DNA of 64,000 nt from contig NZ_NHOY01000037.1 in NCBI RefSeq assembly GCF_002252755.1, positions 1-64,000 on the forward strand, read 5' to 3'. A program made the position numbers and the translations under genes. This DNA comes from Halorubrum sp. Hd13 (GTDB lineage Archaea; Halobacteriota; Halobacteria; Halobacteriales; Haloferacaceae). Shown here piece after piece: positions 27,721-36,024 of the stretch. The notes under the pieces were generated by a model, which searched no databases, was not told where the DNA came from, and saw only the letters and a list, made by a program, of their open reading frames with translations. Within the stretch, counting starts at the first letter, position 1. The number at the start of each line of letters is the position of its first letter.

Positions 27721-28629
27721 TCAGACCGCCTCGAACAGCGCCTCGTACGCGGTCCCGTAGCGCTCCGCGACCCGTTCCGGATCCCCCCGTTCGTCGCCGC
27801 CGAGCGCCGGCAGGGCGACCGTCGTCAGCGGTTCGATCATGTCGGTCACGGTCCCGGTGTGCTCCTCCATCGTCCCCTCGCGGGGGCTCCCGGAGGCGAC
27901 CGCGCGGGCCCTCGCGTACCGGTCGCCCGCGTAGATCCGCGCCCGGCCGGGGTCGACGACGGCGACCGCGTCGGGCGTCACGGGTCCGTCTCGCGGGAGC
28001 GGGCCGGCGACGTCCGCGTACGACTCGACGACGACGGGGACCGCCGTCGCCGCGATCCGCTCCGCGAGCCGGTCGAACGCCGGGAGGTAGTCGGCGGCCA
28101 TCACGTCGTTGAACCCCGCGACGTCGTCCACGCGGGTCGCGTCCGCGATCGGGAGCCGGTCCGCGAGCCCCTCCGGGAGGAGTCCCGCCGCCTCGGCGGC
28201 GCCGTTGACGACGAACCGGGTGCCGTCCGCCCCGGTGACGCGGTCGCAGAGGAACGTGCGGTCCGCGTCGCCGAGCATCCCGGTCCGCCCGGGGGTCGGC
28301 CGCCAGAGCCGGTGGACGGGGTTGATCGACTCGGGCGCGACCGCCTCGGGGCGACGCCGTCCGCCGACCGCGGCGAGCGGTCGCGTGCTCGCGGCCGCGA
28401 GCCGCCGCGCGTCCTTCCCGTAGAGCCGTCCGCCGTCGGTCGCGATCCGGTAGTCGTCGTGGTCGAACCAGTGGTCGTTGCCGGCGCGGGGCTTGACGCC
28501 GACCGCGTCGCCGCGTCGCTCGGCGAGGCTCGCCGCCAGGCCCGTCGAGAACGTCGTCTTGCCGGCGTCGACGCGGGCGCCGCCCGCGACGAGCAGGACC
28601 GGCGCGTCGGGGGGTCGGTCCCCGCTCAC
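27721..28629 (-). CDS. P-loop ATPase of haloarchaeal type
   Basis: This 302-residue protein has a Walker-like loop GGARVDAGKTTFSTGLA near residues 15-31, similar to loops of dethiobiotin or cobyrinate synthetase-type enzymes. A possible metal-binding Asp lies in YDxADV-type context (VVVESYADVAGPLP). The substrate is unknown. The GTG start at 28629 overlaps the stop of the upstream DUF5827 gene (GTGA), so the two are co-translated. The extended open frame upstream of 28629 belongs to shadow sequence. Confidence 0.75.
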   Translation of the reverse strand: MSGDRPPDAPVLLVAGGARVDAGKTTFSTGLAASLAERRGDAVGVKPRAGNDHWFDHDDYRIATDGGRLYGKDARRLAAASTRPLAAVGGRRRPEAVAPESINPVHRLWRPTPGRTGMLGDADRTFLCDRVTGADGTRFVVNGAAEAAGLLPEGLADRLPIADATRVDDVAGFNDVMAADYLPAFDRLAERIAATAVPVVVESYADVAGPLPRDGPVTPDAVAVVDPGRARIYAGDRYARARAVASGSPREGTMEEHTGTVTDMIEPLTTVALPALGGDERGDPERVAERYGTAYEALFEAV

Positions 28630-28961
28630 GCGTCCCCGTCGCCCGCGTCGGCGCCGGCGGCCGCCTCGCCGTTCGCGTCGCCCTCGTCGACGGCGTGCTC
28701 GGCGACCCCGTAGTAGCCGGGGCCGTCCTCCGACAGCGGCTCCGCGATGACCATGTCCTCGGCGTGGCTCATCACCCACGGGATCGCCCAGTCGATCAGC
28801 ACCGCCTCGGTGTCGGCGTCGACCTGCGCGTCCGGCTCCAACCCCTGCAGAAGCCGGGCGATCTCGGGGACGGTGTACATCAGGTCCGGCTCGAACAGCT
28901 CCGCCGGCTCGTAGAACTCGCACGGGTAGGTCGCGTCGAACGTCGACTTCGGCTCGGGCAT
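28626..28961 (-). CDS. DUF5827 family protein
   Basis: This 111-residue acidic protein starts MPEPKSTFDATYPCEFYEPAEL and has a central helix pair (PEIARLLQGLEPDAQVDADT), then an alanine/aspartate-rich disordered tail. The family is haloarchaeal and uncharacterised. Its stop overlaps the GTG of the P-loop ATPase, so the products probably work together. No membrane segment or metal-binding motif is visible. The ATG at 28961 is the only plausible start. Confidence 0.75.
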   Translation of the reverse strand: MPEPKSTFDATYPCEFYEPAELFEPDLMYTVPEIARLLQGLEPDAQVDADTEAVLIDWAIPWVMSHAEDMVIAEPLSEDGPGYYGVAEHAVDEGDANGEAAAGADAGDGDA

Positions 28962-29094
28962 GGCCGGCGGTACGGCGGCGACTCCGTAAACGCTGCCGAT
29001 ACGGTAGTCCACGGCCTCGCGGCTCTCGGCGCGCAGCGGGTCGAAAAAACGTCGGGATTCGACGCGCGTCTCGGAGCGCGTCCGGCGTGGACCG

Positions 29095-29694
29095 TTACTC
29101 GAAGAGCTCGACGGCCTGCTCGTAGCGGGCCGCGGGCTCGGACCAGTCGACGACCTCGAAGAAGTTGTCGACGAACTCGCCGCGGGCCGGGCCGTAGTCG
29201 TGGTAGTAGGAGTGCTCCCAGACGTCCAGCGCGAGGACCGGGTGGCCGCCCCAGACCGCGCCCTGGTCGTGCTTGTCGACCACGACGTTGCGGAGCTGGT
29301 TCGAGAACGTGTCGTACACCAGGAGCGCCCAGCCGGACGCGTCGCCGGCGGCCGCCTCGAACTCGCCCTTCCACGCCTCGTATGAGCCGAAGTCTTCCTC
29401 GATCCGGTCTGCCAGGTCACCGGAGGGCTCGTCGCCGCCCTCGGGGGACATGTTCTGCCAGAACAGGTCGTGGAGGATGTGGCCCGACGAGTTGTGGGTC
29501 ACGTTCCGGATGGCGCCGGCCGACGAGGAGAAGTCGTGCTCCTCGCGGTTGGCTTCGAGCGTCTCCTCGGCCGAATTCCAGCCGTTCACGTACCCCTGGT
29601 GATGGGTGTCGTGGTGCCAGTTGAGCACCTGCTCGGAGATGTGCGGTTCAAGCGCGTCGTAATCGTACGGAAGCGGATCGAGTTCGTAGCTCAT
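29095..29694 (-). CDS. sod: Superoxide dismutase (Mn/Fe)
   Basis: This 199-residue enzyme turns superoxide into peroxide and oxygen. The metal ligands are visible: the first His of HHDTHHQGYVNGWN, the His in SSGHILHDLFWQN, and the Asp and His of LDVWEHSYYHDYG. The linker GAIRNVTHNSSGH is typical of haloarchaeal Mn enzymes. A Shine-Dalgarno AGGTGAT lies at 29702-29708, reading leftwards, before the ATG at 29694. No signal peptide is present, so it acts in the cytoplasm. Long flanking gaps indicate a single-gene transcript. Confidence 0.96.
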   Translation of the reverse strand: MSYELDPLPYDYDALEPHISEQVLNWHHDTHHQGYVNGWNSAEETLEANREEHDFSSSAGAIRNVTHNSSGHILHDLFWQNMSPEGGDEPSGDLADRIEEDFGSYEAWKGEFEAAAGDASGWALLVYDTFSNQLRNVVVDKHDQGAVWGGHPVLALDVWEHSYYHDYGPARGEFVDNFFEVVDWSEPAARYEQAVELFE

Positions 29695-29951
29695 TGTTGT
29701 ATCACCTAGCCTGAACATGTGCCGGAAACCTGTTAAAGATAATGCGGTCCATGATACCACACGACACTGGACGCGGGTGTTATCGGGTGGCCCGGATCGA
29801 GAACCGTAGGCTTGCGGTTCAGGCCGAAACGGCGACGGCGTGGGGCGTCGGACGGTCCCGTCTGCCCTCGGCCGAACGTAACTAAAATAGGTTTCTCGGT
29901 GCTGCGGACTGGCGCAAAATCGCGCGACGCGGCGTGCGCCGGACGCGTTAC

Positions 29952-29972
29952 GGTGGGAGTGGGATTCGAACC
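29952..29972 (-). repeat. Partial tRNA-Ser 3'-end copy 1 (possible att scar)
   Basis: GGTGGGA, then GTGGGATTCGAACC, matches the acceptor-strand and T-arm end of the intact tRNA-Ser gene at 30174-30257 with few changes. The preceding bases GGACGCGTTAC are shared with copy 2. No matching 5' acceptor half or anticodon stem lies within tRNA distance, so it is not a functional tRNA. Confidence 0.7.
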
Positions 29973-30052
29973 ACGGTCGCTCCCCACCGGTCGCTCTCTG
30001 ATTCAAATCCAGCACGAACCGCGTCCGACGCAAACTGCGCCGGACGCGTTAC

Positions 30053-30073
30053 GGTGGGACTGGGATTTGAACC
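30053..30073 (-). repeat. Partial tRNA-Ser 3'-end copy 2 (possible att scar)
   Basis: GGTGGGAC followed by TGGGATTTGAACC repeats the T-arm and acceptor end of tRNA-Ser, one base different in the T-loop. It lies 101 bases from copy 1 and 122 bases from the intact gene, in the same orientation. This is the pattern left when integrative elements duplicate a tRNA 3' end. Confidence 0.7.
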
Positions 30074-30173
30074 GATGCGAGACGGTCGCCCTCGTTTCAC
30101 TCGGACGCTGCGACTCGCAGGCTTCGAATCCTCTGCACGACACGCGCGCAGCGCGAGCTGCGCTGCGCGTTTA

Positions 30174-30257
30174 CGGTGGGACTGGGATTCGAACCCAGGA
30201 AGCCGTGAGGCTACCGGTTTTCAAGACCGGCGCAATGGGCCACTCTGCCATCCCACC
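30174..30257 (-). tRNA. tRNA-Ser (anticodon UGA)
   Basis: On the minus strand the seven-base acceptor arms GGTGGGA and TCCCACC pair, followed by discriminator G, which is usual for serine tRNAs. The anticodon stem CCGGT/ACCGG encloses the loop CTTGAAA, giving anticodon UGA. A long variable arm follows, as expected for a class II tRNA. The T-arm reads TGGGTTCGAATCCCA. No CCA is encoded and no intron is seen. The 84-base length is normal. Confidence 0.95.
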
Positions 30258-30587
30258 ACCATGTTTGGGTCTATACCCCTGTGGTATTGCGGCTTTCTGG
30301 CTTCGAGAGCTGATACGACCGATGAGAATCCAGCCATTCCACGCACGATTGAACCGTGCCAGAACAGCCGAATTCCACCGTCATAGGGGTATACGGATGA
30401 ATAAGCCAGACAAAGTTCAAGGTATCGTTCTGATGACCGCCGCGTCGCGCGATTCCCTCAACGAACGCCAGCTGGGAGCCCACGAGAGTCACCAGCAAGA
30501 CTTTCTCCTGAGCCACGAGCGGGTCCACTCTGAACAGGTCGGAATATGTGAAAAAAATGGTTAAAGGAAGCCCGCAAGGTTAGCATC
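30258..30587. other. Intergenic stretch with an inverted-repeat pair
   Basis: These 330 bases have lower GC than the surroundings and no credible gene. They contain the inverted pair at 30272-30283 and 30382-30393, and an AT-rich stretch (GAAAAAAATGGTTAAA, near 30550-30565) that is the probable promoter of the acyltransferase at 30588. The upstream edge is the tRNA-Ser gene. Confidence 0.5.
30272..30393. repeat. 122-bp segment bounded by near-perfect 12-bp inverted repeats
   Basis: TATACCCCTGTG at 30272-30283 and its inverse CATAGGGGTATA at 30382-30393 match at 11 of 12 positions. The segment encodes nothing obvious. It could be a miniature inverted-repeat element or the trace of a small insertion sequence. 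No clear target duplication flanks it, so the assignment is weak. Confidence 0.4.
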
Positions 30588-31193
30588 ATGTCGCGTGTTC
30601 TGGATACGGCCGTTCGAATCGCGGGACGGTCCGACGCGTTGAAATCCCTCCTCTCGCGCGCGACCGTCTCCACCGTCACCATCTTCAAATCGGTACAATC
30701 CCTGTACCACGATTACGCGGAACGAATGTACTACAAGACCAAGGCACGCAAAACCGCCCAGACCGTCGGTCCGGGCCTCTACGTCAACGGGAAAATCAAC
30801 CTCAACAGCAACACGGTGCTCGGGGAGAACGTCCACCTTCACGGGCTGAACGTCCGTGGGCCGGGAACGGTCACGATCGGTGACTACGTGCACGCCGGCA
30901 CGGACTGCGAGATACTCACCGAGAACCACAACTACGACCGGGGCGACGCGATTCCGTACGACGACTCCTTCACGGTAAAACCGGTGACGATTGAGGACTG
31001 TGCCTGGCTCGGGATCGACGTCACGCTGCTCCCGGGGGTCACCGTCGGCGAGGGAGCGATCGTTCAGGCAGGGTCGGTCGTGACCGACGACGTCCCCAAG
31101 GGGGCGATCGCGGGCGGCCACCCGGCGGAGGTGTTCGGACAGCGAGACATGCAGCACTACGAGACGCTCAAGTCGGCGGGAAAGTTCAACTGA
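30588..31193 (+). CDS. Hexapeptide-repeat acyltransferase
   Basis: This 201-residue protein forms a left-handed beta helix in its second half, visible as repeated hydrophobic-x-x-x-x-x units such as VTIGDYVHAGTDCEILTEN and VTIEDCAWLGIDVTLLPG. The catalytic His of the maltose/galactoside O-acetyltransferase group is in ILTENHNYDRG. The N-terminal 60 residues are a helical cap. Such enzymes acetylate sugars, often of cell-surface glycans. The base composition is slightly more AT-rich than neighbouring genes, and it sits just after the tRNA-Ser scar zone, which hints at transfer. Confidence 0.85.
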   Translation: MSRVLDTAVRIAGRSDALKSLLSRATVSTVTIFKSVQSLYHDYAERMYYKTKARKTAQTVGPGLYVNGKINLNSNTVLGENVHLHGLNVRGPGTVTIGDYVHAGTDCEILTENHNYDRGDAIPYDDSFTVKPVTIEDCAWLGIDVTLLPGVTVGEGAIVQAGSVVTDDVPKGAIAGGHPAEVFGQRDMQHYETLKSAGKFN

Positions 31194-31290
31194 GGGCCCG
31201 GACCTCTCCGGGGCACCGTCCGGCGTTGAGGAGCTTGCCGTCGACCGGGTATTTGACGAGGGGCTCGCCGCCAGAGCGATCAACGGCCGG

Positions 31291-32271
31291 CTACTCGGCG
31301 GCGGCAGATCCGCGGCGGCGCTCGATCGCGTCCCGCAGCGACTCGTCCGTCGACACCTGTCCCCGCGTCGCGAGAACCCACGCGACGATCAGTCCGAGCA
31401 GCACGAGCGACTGGATCACCAGCGACAACAGGTCGATCGGCCCCGCGCCGACGCTCCGTTCGAGCCGGACGAGCGCCGGGAATCCGCTTCCGGCCTGCCC
31501 GAACACCGACACGACCCACACGTTCGTGGCGAAGTGCAGTCCGACGGGGAACGCCAGGCTCCCCGTGAAGACGTAGGCGACCGCGAAGTACACCGCCGCC
31601 GCGGTCGCCTGTACGGCGGCGAACAGCGGGCTCGCTCCCTGTGCCGCCACGAGCGCGTGCGCGGGACCGAACGCGAGGGCGCTGGCGCCGACCGTGGCCC
31701 AGACCGCTCGCCGGGGTTCCAGCCCGCGCGCCGCCAGCCCCTCGCTCGCGTTCACGATGAACACGCCTCTGAACAGCGGCTCTTCCCAGAGCCCGATGGC
31801 GGCGAACGCGACCGCCGTCGCCGCGACCGCGATCGCGACCGCGACGGGGCCGCCGCCGCTCGCCGCGCCGGGAGCGAACGTCTCCACCACGCGCCCGGAG
31901 CCGGAGGCGAGCAGCATACCCGTGACCAGCGCCTGAAAGACGCATCCGGCGACGACCGCCGCGAGGGCGTCGAGCGCCCATCGGCGGTCGAACGAGAATC
32001 CGTATTCGCGGATCGGACGCTCGCCGGGAATCAGCGACGCGGCCAGCGCGTACGCTCCCACGGCGACACAGACGAGCAGCGCCACCGGTCCGTTCACCAG
32101 TACGTCCGGAAAATCGACCCGTCCGAGGAGACGTCTGCCGCCGAGCAGCACGCCGAGGACGACGCCGAACCCGAACAGGATCCGCCACGTCGCGCGTATC
32201 CGATCGCGGTTGCGACCCCACACCGCCCGCCGGAGGAGCGCTCTCGCTGACAGCGCAATCTTGACAATCAA
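31291..32271 (-). CDS. CPBP-family intramembrane metalloprotease
   Basis: This 326-residue membrane protein has about eight hydrophobic segments. The CPBP (CAAX protease/bacteriocin-processing) signature EEPLFRGVFIV lies near residue 162, a second motif FGPAHAL near 205, and a third with His-Asn (HFATNVW) near 255, which together form the active site. Substrates in archaea are unknown; no prenyl-peptide system is adjacent. The ATG at 32271 gives a basic cytoplasmic N-terminus. AT-rich sequence directly upstream (AATAAAACTTAA, near 32270-32281) may be its promoter. Confidence 0.88.
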   Translation of the reverse strand: MIVKIALSARALLRRAVWGRNRDRIRATWRILFGFGVVLGVLLGGRRLLGRVDFPDVLVNGPVALLVCVAVGAYALAASLIPGERPIREYGFSFDRRWALDALAAVVAGCVFQALVTGMLLASGSGRVVETFAPGAASGGGPVAVAIAVAATAVAFAAIGLWEEPLFRGVFIVNASEGLAARGLEPRRAVWATVGASALAFGPAHALVAAQGASPLFAAVQATAAAVYFAVAYVFTGSLAFPVGLHFATNVWVVSVFGQAGSGFPALVRLERSVGAGPIDLLSLVIQSLVLLGLIVAWVLATRGQVSTDESLRDAIERRRGSAAAE

Positions 32272-32334
32272 ATAAAACTTAACGCGACCGATAAAATCTG
32301 TGAGCGTTATCGGTCGCGTCCGCCGCCGAATCCC

Positions 32335-33090
32335 TCAGTCCCGCACCACCCGCTCCTCGCCGTCCTCGACGACCACGTCTAGCCCGTGTTCGTGGACGAA
32401 CGCGGCGGTGTAGTCCGGGACGACGCGTTCGGCGGCGAACCGCGCGCGGAGCAGCGGGACGGCGTCGAGGAGGTCGGCGCCGTCGACCATCGACGGCGAC
32501 GACTCCAGGAACTCGACGTCGCGGTCGGCGTCGCGGCCGCGCGCCGCCAGCGTCGGGAGGCTCGGCGCCTCGAACGCGCCGTCGAAGTCGATGGGCGCGG
32601 TGAAGCCGGCGTAGTAGGTGCGCCCGCGGGTGGAGGGGCCGAGCACGACCTCGTTCGTCCTGAGCTTCATCGCGGCCGAGTCGATGACGGTGCGCGAGAG
32701 CAGCGGCGCCTGCGGGGTGACGACGGCGACGGAGTGGGCGTTCTCCTCGCGGAGCAGATGCGCGACGGTGTTGCCGGCGCGCGCGCCGAACGACGAGCCG
32801 ACCTGCCGCTCGAAGCGCGCGTCCCCGGTGCCGCCGAGGGTGTCGGCGACGAGCGTGCGCAGCTCCGCCTCGGGGGCGGTGTCGGTGCGGTGCTCGGCGG
32901 GGAGGTCGTCGTCGACCGGGTAGTTGACGAGGAGCTCGCCGCCGGAGCGGTCGACCGCGAGGACGGCGTCGCGGAACAGGGCCTCGTACAGGTCGGCGGC
33001 CTCTGCGGTCGAAAGCGGCGTCGACTCCGCGATCCCGGTCGCGACGAGCCCCTCGCGGGGCGGCTGCGCCATGACGACGACGACGGTCAT
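32335..33090 (-). CDS. DUF2064-like GT-A-fold protein
   Basis: This 251-residue soluble protein begins TVVVVMAQPPREG and has an alternating alpha/beta layout with ENAHSVAVVTPQAPLLSRTVI and LGPSTRGRTYYAGF. These fit the DUF2064/COG3222 group, which resembles nucleotide-sugar transferases. Clear metal-binding DxD residues are not seen, so activity is uncertain. It is read in the same direction as idi but 84 bases away from it. The name is a recall-based assignment. Confidence 0.6.
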   Translation of the reverse strand: MTVVVVMAQPPREGLVATGIAESTPLSTAEAADLYEALFRDAVLAVDRSGGELLVNYPVDDDLPAEHRTDTAPEAELRTLVADTLGGTGDARFERQVGSSFGARAGNTVAHLLREENAHSVAVVTPQAPLLSRTVIDSAAMKLRTNEVVLGPSTRGRTYYAGFTAPIDFDGAFEAPSLPTLAARGRDADRDVEFLESSPSMVDGADLLDAVPLLRARFAAERVVPDYTAAFVHEHGLDVVVEDGEERVVRD

Positions 33091-33174
33091 ATCGGGTCGA
33101 GTCGTCCGCGCGTCTTCAAGTCGCCGTTTTGTGCCGCAACCGACGGGCCGCTCGGGAGCACTCCGGCGGGCCGC

Positions 33175-33771
33175 TCAGGAGAAGTCGCGCCGCATCGCGA
33201 TCTCGAACCACGGACAGAGCCGGAGCTGACGGTACAGCGCCGGGTTCTCGTGGAGGTGCTCGTAGTCGGCCCACAGCATGCCGCCGATCTCCGCGTCGTC
33301 GGGGTCGAGCGACGTGTCGTCGAGGGTGACCTTCAGCACCGAGCAGACCTCCCACTCGACGCCCGCGTTGGGGTAGTAGCGCTTGTACTCGAACTTGTCC
33401 GTCACGCGGAGGTCGTCGTACTGGTCCGGCGTGATCCCCAGCTCCTCATCGAGCCGTTGTTCCGTCGCGTCCTCCTGCGTCTGCCCCTCGACCGGGTGAG
33501 AGGCGACGGTGCCGTCCCAGTGGCCGTCCCAGAGCCGCTTCGTCGGCGCGCGCTGAGCCAGCAGGATCCGGCCCTCGGCGTCGTAGACGAGGCAGGTGAA
33601 CGCGCGGTGGCGGATCCCGTCGCCCGTGTGTGCGTCGAGGCGGTTTACCGTCCCCTGCTCGGTGTCGTCGGGGTCGACGGCGATCACGTCCTGAAGCGCG
33701 TTCTCGTGGTCCGCGTCGGCGTCAGCCTCCCCGGAGGGGTCACCAGGGGCGGTCGCATCCTCTGAGCTCAT
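33175..33771 (-). CDS. idi: Isopentenyl-diphosphate delta-isomerase (type I)
   Basis: IDI converts IPP to DMAPP, the step that feeds archaeal lipid and carotenoid synthesis. The 198-residue protein has a Nudix fold: HRAFTCLVYDAEGRILLAQRA leads in, and the Nudix-type helix HPVEGQTQEDATEQRLDEELG carries the metal-binding glutamates. WDGHWDGTVASHP holds the metal-binding His. The ATG at 33771 starts an acidic 30-residue extension common in haloarchaea. This is type I; archaea outside the haloarchaea mostly use type II, so the gene is a known old acquisition in this class. Confidence 0.93.
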   Translation of the reverse strand: MSSEDATAPGDPSGEADADADHENALQDVIAVDPDDTEQGTVNRLDAHTGDGIRHRAFTCLVYDAEGRILLAQRAPTKRLWDGHWDGTVASHPVEGQTQEDATEQRLDEELGITPDQYDDLRVTDKFEYKRYYPNAGVEWEVCSVLKVTLDDTSLDPDDAEIGGMLWADYEHLHENPALYRQLRLCPWFEIAMRRDFS

Positions 33772-33914
33772 GGGAACTAGGTCGATCACCAGGGCTAATA
33801 AGCGTTCGATACGTCGGCAGCGGTTCGTCGCCTCCCTCGCCGCGAGGCGGGACGCGCCCCGACGACGGGCGCGGTTCGACGCGCTTAACCGCGTCCCGCG
33901 GCTACGTCGCGCGG

Positions 33915-35324
33915 ATGAGTAACCCGGCGCTCGACGTCGTCGAGTTCGTGCTGACGACGCACCTCTACACCGAGAACCGCGACCTCGACGAGAACGATCT
34001 GCCCCCGCGCTTCCGGCAGGTGTTCTGGTCGGACGACGCCGCCGACGACGCTCCGGGCGGCGTCGAGCGGCCGCTCAAAGCGACCAGCGAGACCACTCGC
34101 ACCGCCACGGGCGTCGATCACCCCTGGGAGGCCGTCTCGGACCTCCTCTTCACCCAACGCACCGAGTTCTCGGGCGAGATTTCCCTCACCCAGCCGGCGA
34201 TGGCGCTGGAGTGGTACCGCGACCACGCGGACGACGACCGGCTCGCCGAGAACCCGACCGTCGTCGCCGCGCTCGAGCTCGCCGAGGACCTCGACGCGCC
34301 CGTGACTCACGAGGAGGCGCGCGACAGCGTCCGGCCGATTCAGGCGGACCGCGTCTGGATCGACGCCCTGCTCGAGGAGTACTTCGACGAAGACGAGGAC
34401 GGCGAGATGCTCGATCTCGTCAACGTGCAGGCCCCCGAGGAAATCGAGACGACGCTCGCGGACCTCGTTCTCACCGGCGATCAGGAGGGGGAGATCCAGA
34501 AGATCGTGAAGGCGATCGAGCACCGCGAGTACCTCGCGAGCATCGGGCTCCGCGAGATCGGGAAGCTGCTGTTCGTCGGGCCGCCGGGGACCGGGAAGAC
34601 GACCGTCTCGCGGGCGCTCGCGCACGAGCTCGGTATCCCGCTCGTCGAGGTGAAGATGTCGATGATCACGAGCCAGTATCTCGGCGAGACGGCCAAGAAC
34701 GTCGAGAAGACGTTCGAGGTCGCCAAGCGGCTCTCGCCGTGTATCCTCTTCATCGACGAGTTCGACTCGGTGGCGAAGACCCGCCGCTCCGACGAGCACG
34801 CCGCGCTGAAGCGCGCGGTCAACACCCTGCTCAAGTCGATCGACGAGGTGTCGCTCGTCCGCGACGAGGTCCTCCTCATCGGCGCGACGAACCACCCCGA
34901 CCAGCTCGACGCGGCCGCGTGGCGCCGCTTCGACGAGATCGTCAACTTCCCCAAGCCGGACCGAGACATGCGCTCGGACATCCTGCGAGTCGTCACCCGC
35001 GAGATGCAGATCGCCGACTTCGACCCCGAGGAGGTCGCCGACCGCACGAGCGGGCTCACGGGCTCCGACCTCCGGATGGTGTTGCGCGAGGCCGTCCTCG
35101 GCGCGCTCACGGAGGACCGGATGACGATCACCCAAGAGGACGTGATGGAGGCCGTCGAGGACTTCGAGGAGCGCGACAACCTCAAGAACATGGACATGAT
35201 CGACGGCGAGGGCGCGGAGGTGCTCGGCGAGACGGACTCCGGCGAACAGGACCACACCCACGACGACTCGGCCGGCGGAGACGCGACCCACGACCACGGC
35301 GCGCACAGCCACTCGCACGACTAG
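33915..35324 (+). CDS. AAA-family ATPase with His-rich tail
   Basis: This 469-residue protein has a helical N-terminal part (residues about 1-190) and one AAA module. Walker A GPPGTGKTT begins at residue 222, Walker B ILFIDEFDS is near 277, sensor-1 LLIGATNHP is near 317 and the arginine-finger region AWRRFDEIV follows. The C-terminus is a His/Asp-rich tail (HTHDDSAGGDATHDHGAHSH) likely to bind metal. It is close to the spastin/SpoVK-type single-AAA proteins of haloarchaea, not to Cdc48, which has two modules. The substrate is unknown. Confidence 0.88.
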   Translation: MSNPALDVVEFVLTTHLYTENRDLDENDLPPRFRQVFWSDDAADDAPGGVERPLKATSETTRTATGVDHPWEAVSDLLFTQRTEFSGEISLTQPAMALEWYRDHADDDRLAENPTVVAALELAEDLDAPVTHEEARDSVRPIQADRVWIDALLEEYFDEDEDGEMLDLVNVQAPEEIETTLADLVLTGDQEGEIQKIVKAIEHREYLASIGLREIGKLLFVGPPGTGKTTVSRALAHELGIPLVEVKMSMITSQYLGETAKNVEKTFEVAKRLSPCILFIDEFDSVAKTRRSDEHAALKRAVNTLLKSIDEVSLVRDEVLLIGATNHPDQLDAAAWRRFDEIVNFPKPDRDMRSDILRVVTREMQIADFDPEEVADRTSGLTGSDLRMVLREAVLGALTEDRMTITQEDVMEAVEDFEERDNLKNMDMIDGEGAEVLGETDSGEQDHTHDDSAGGDATHDHGAHSHSHD

Positions 35325-35362
35325 TTCGCGTTCGTTTGTCGGGCCCTCCGGCCGACCCCTTC

Positions 35363-35944
35363 TCACTCTCCCCGTTTGACTCCCGCCACCGTGTAGCCGA
35401 ATCCGCGGTCGACGATCCGGGGGTCGAGCCCGACGTCGTCGAACGCGGCCGCGAGGTCCGACGGCGTCCGGAACCGCGACGCCATCCCGATGGCGTGCTC
35501 GGCCGCGACGAGGGCGCGTCCCAGCGGGTGCGCGGGGTCGAACTCTCGGATCACGAGCGCGCCGCCCGGCGCGAGCACCCGCGCGACCTCCCGGAGAGCG
35601 GCGTCCTGATCCGGCAGGTGGTGGAAGGCGTCGACGATCGCGACCGCGTCGACCGCGTCGTCTCGGAACGGGAGCCGGCCCGCGTCGCCGGCGACCCCGG
35701 CGAGCCCGCGGCCGTCCCGGGCGCGGGCGAGCATTCCGAGTGAGGCGTCGACGACCGTTATCTCCGGGCCGGCCAGCGCCGCGGCCGCCCGCCCCGACCC
35801 CCCGCCGACGTCGAGCAGGCGGTCGATCGGTCGCGTCGCGTGGGCGAGCCCCGCGGCCAGCGCCTCGCCGTTCGCCGGCGGCATGACGCGGTCGTACAGG
35901 GGGGCCACCCGGTCGAAGAAGCGGACGTCGCCGAGGCCGTACAT
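35363..35944 (-). CDS. Class I SAM-dependent methyltransferase
   Basis: This 193-residue protein has the Rossmann SAM motif LLDVGGGSGRAA near residue 43 and the motif II Asp VVDASLGML near 64. The acidic motif GDAGRLPFRDDAVDAV follows, as in UbiE/arsenite-type methyltransferases, and VLAPGGALVIREFDP completes the core. The start MYGLGDVRFFDRVAPLYD is the usual family start. It faces the AAA ATPase gene convergently. The substrate is unknown; quinone or small-molecule methylation is possible. Confidence 0.85.
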   Translation of the reverse strand: MYGLGDVRFFDRVAPLYDRVMPPANGEALAAGLAHATRPIDRLLDVGGGSGRAAAALAGPEITVVDASLGMLARARDGRGLAGVAGDAGRLPFRDDAVDAVAIVDAFHHLPDQDAALREVARVLAPGGALVIREFDPAHPLGRALVAAEHAIGMASRFRTPSDLAAAFDDVGLDPRIVDRGFGYTVAGVKRGE

Positions 35945-36024
35945 GGTCGCTTTCGGCGGCGGAGCCACTTAACAGGCCGCGGGGGCGCCGCTCCGTATTT
36001 ATCCGAACGGGCCGTAGCGCGGGC

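Larger units (their letters stand above)
29695..30173. other. Gene-poor stretch with tRNA-derived scars
   Basis: These 479 bases between sod and tRNA-Ser contain no convincing protein gene. They hold the sod promoter and two partial copies of the tRNA-Ser 3' end (29952-29972, 30053-30073). Each copy is followed by short inverted T-arm-like pieces such as ATTCAAATCC near 30001. The whole stretch looks like a graveyard of repeated insertions at the tRNA end. Confidence 0.6.

Noticed and set aside
29952-30073. Two additional tRNA genes
   Set aside because: Only the T-arm and acceptor 3' strand are present. No pairing 5' acceptor strand, D-arm or anticodon stem lies at the right distance.
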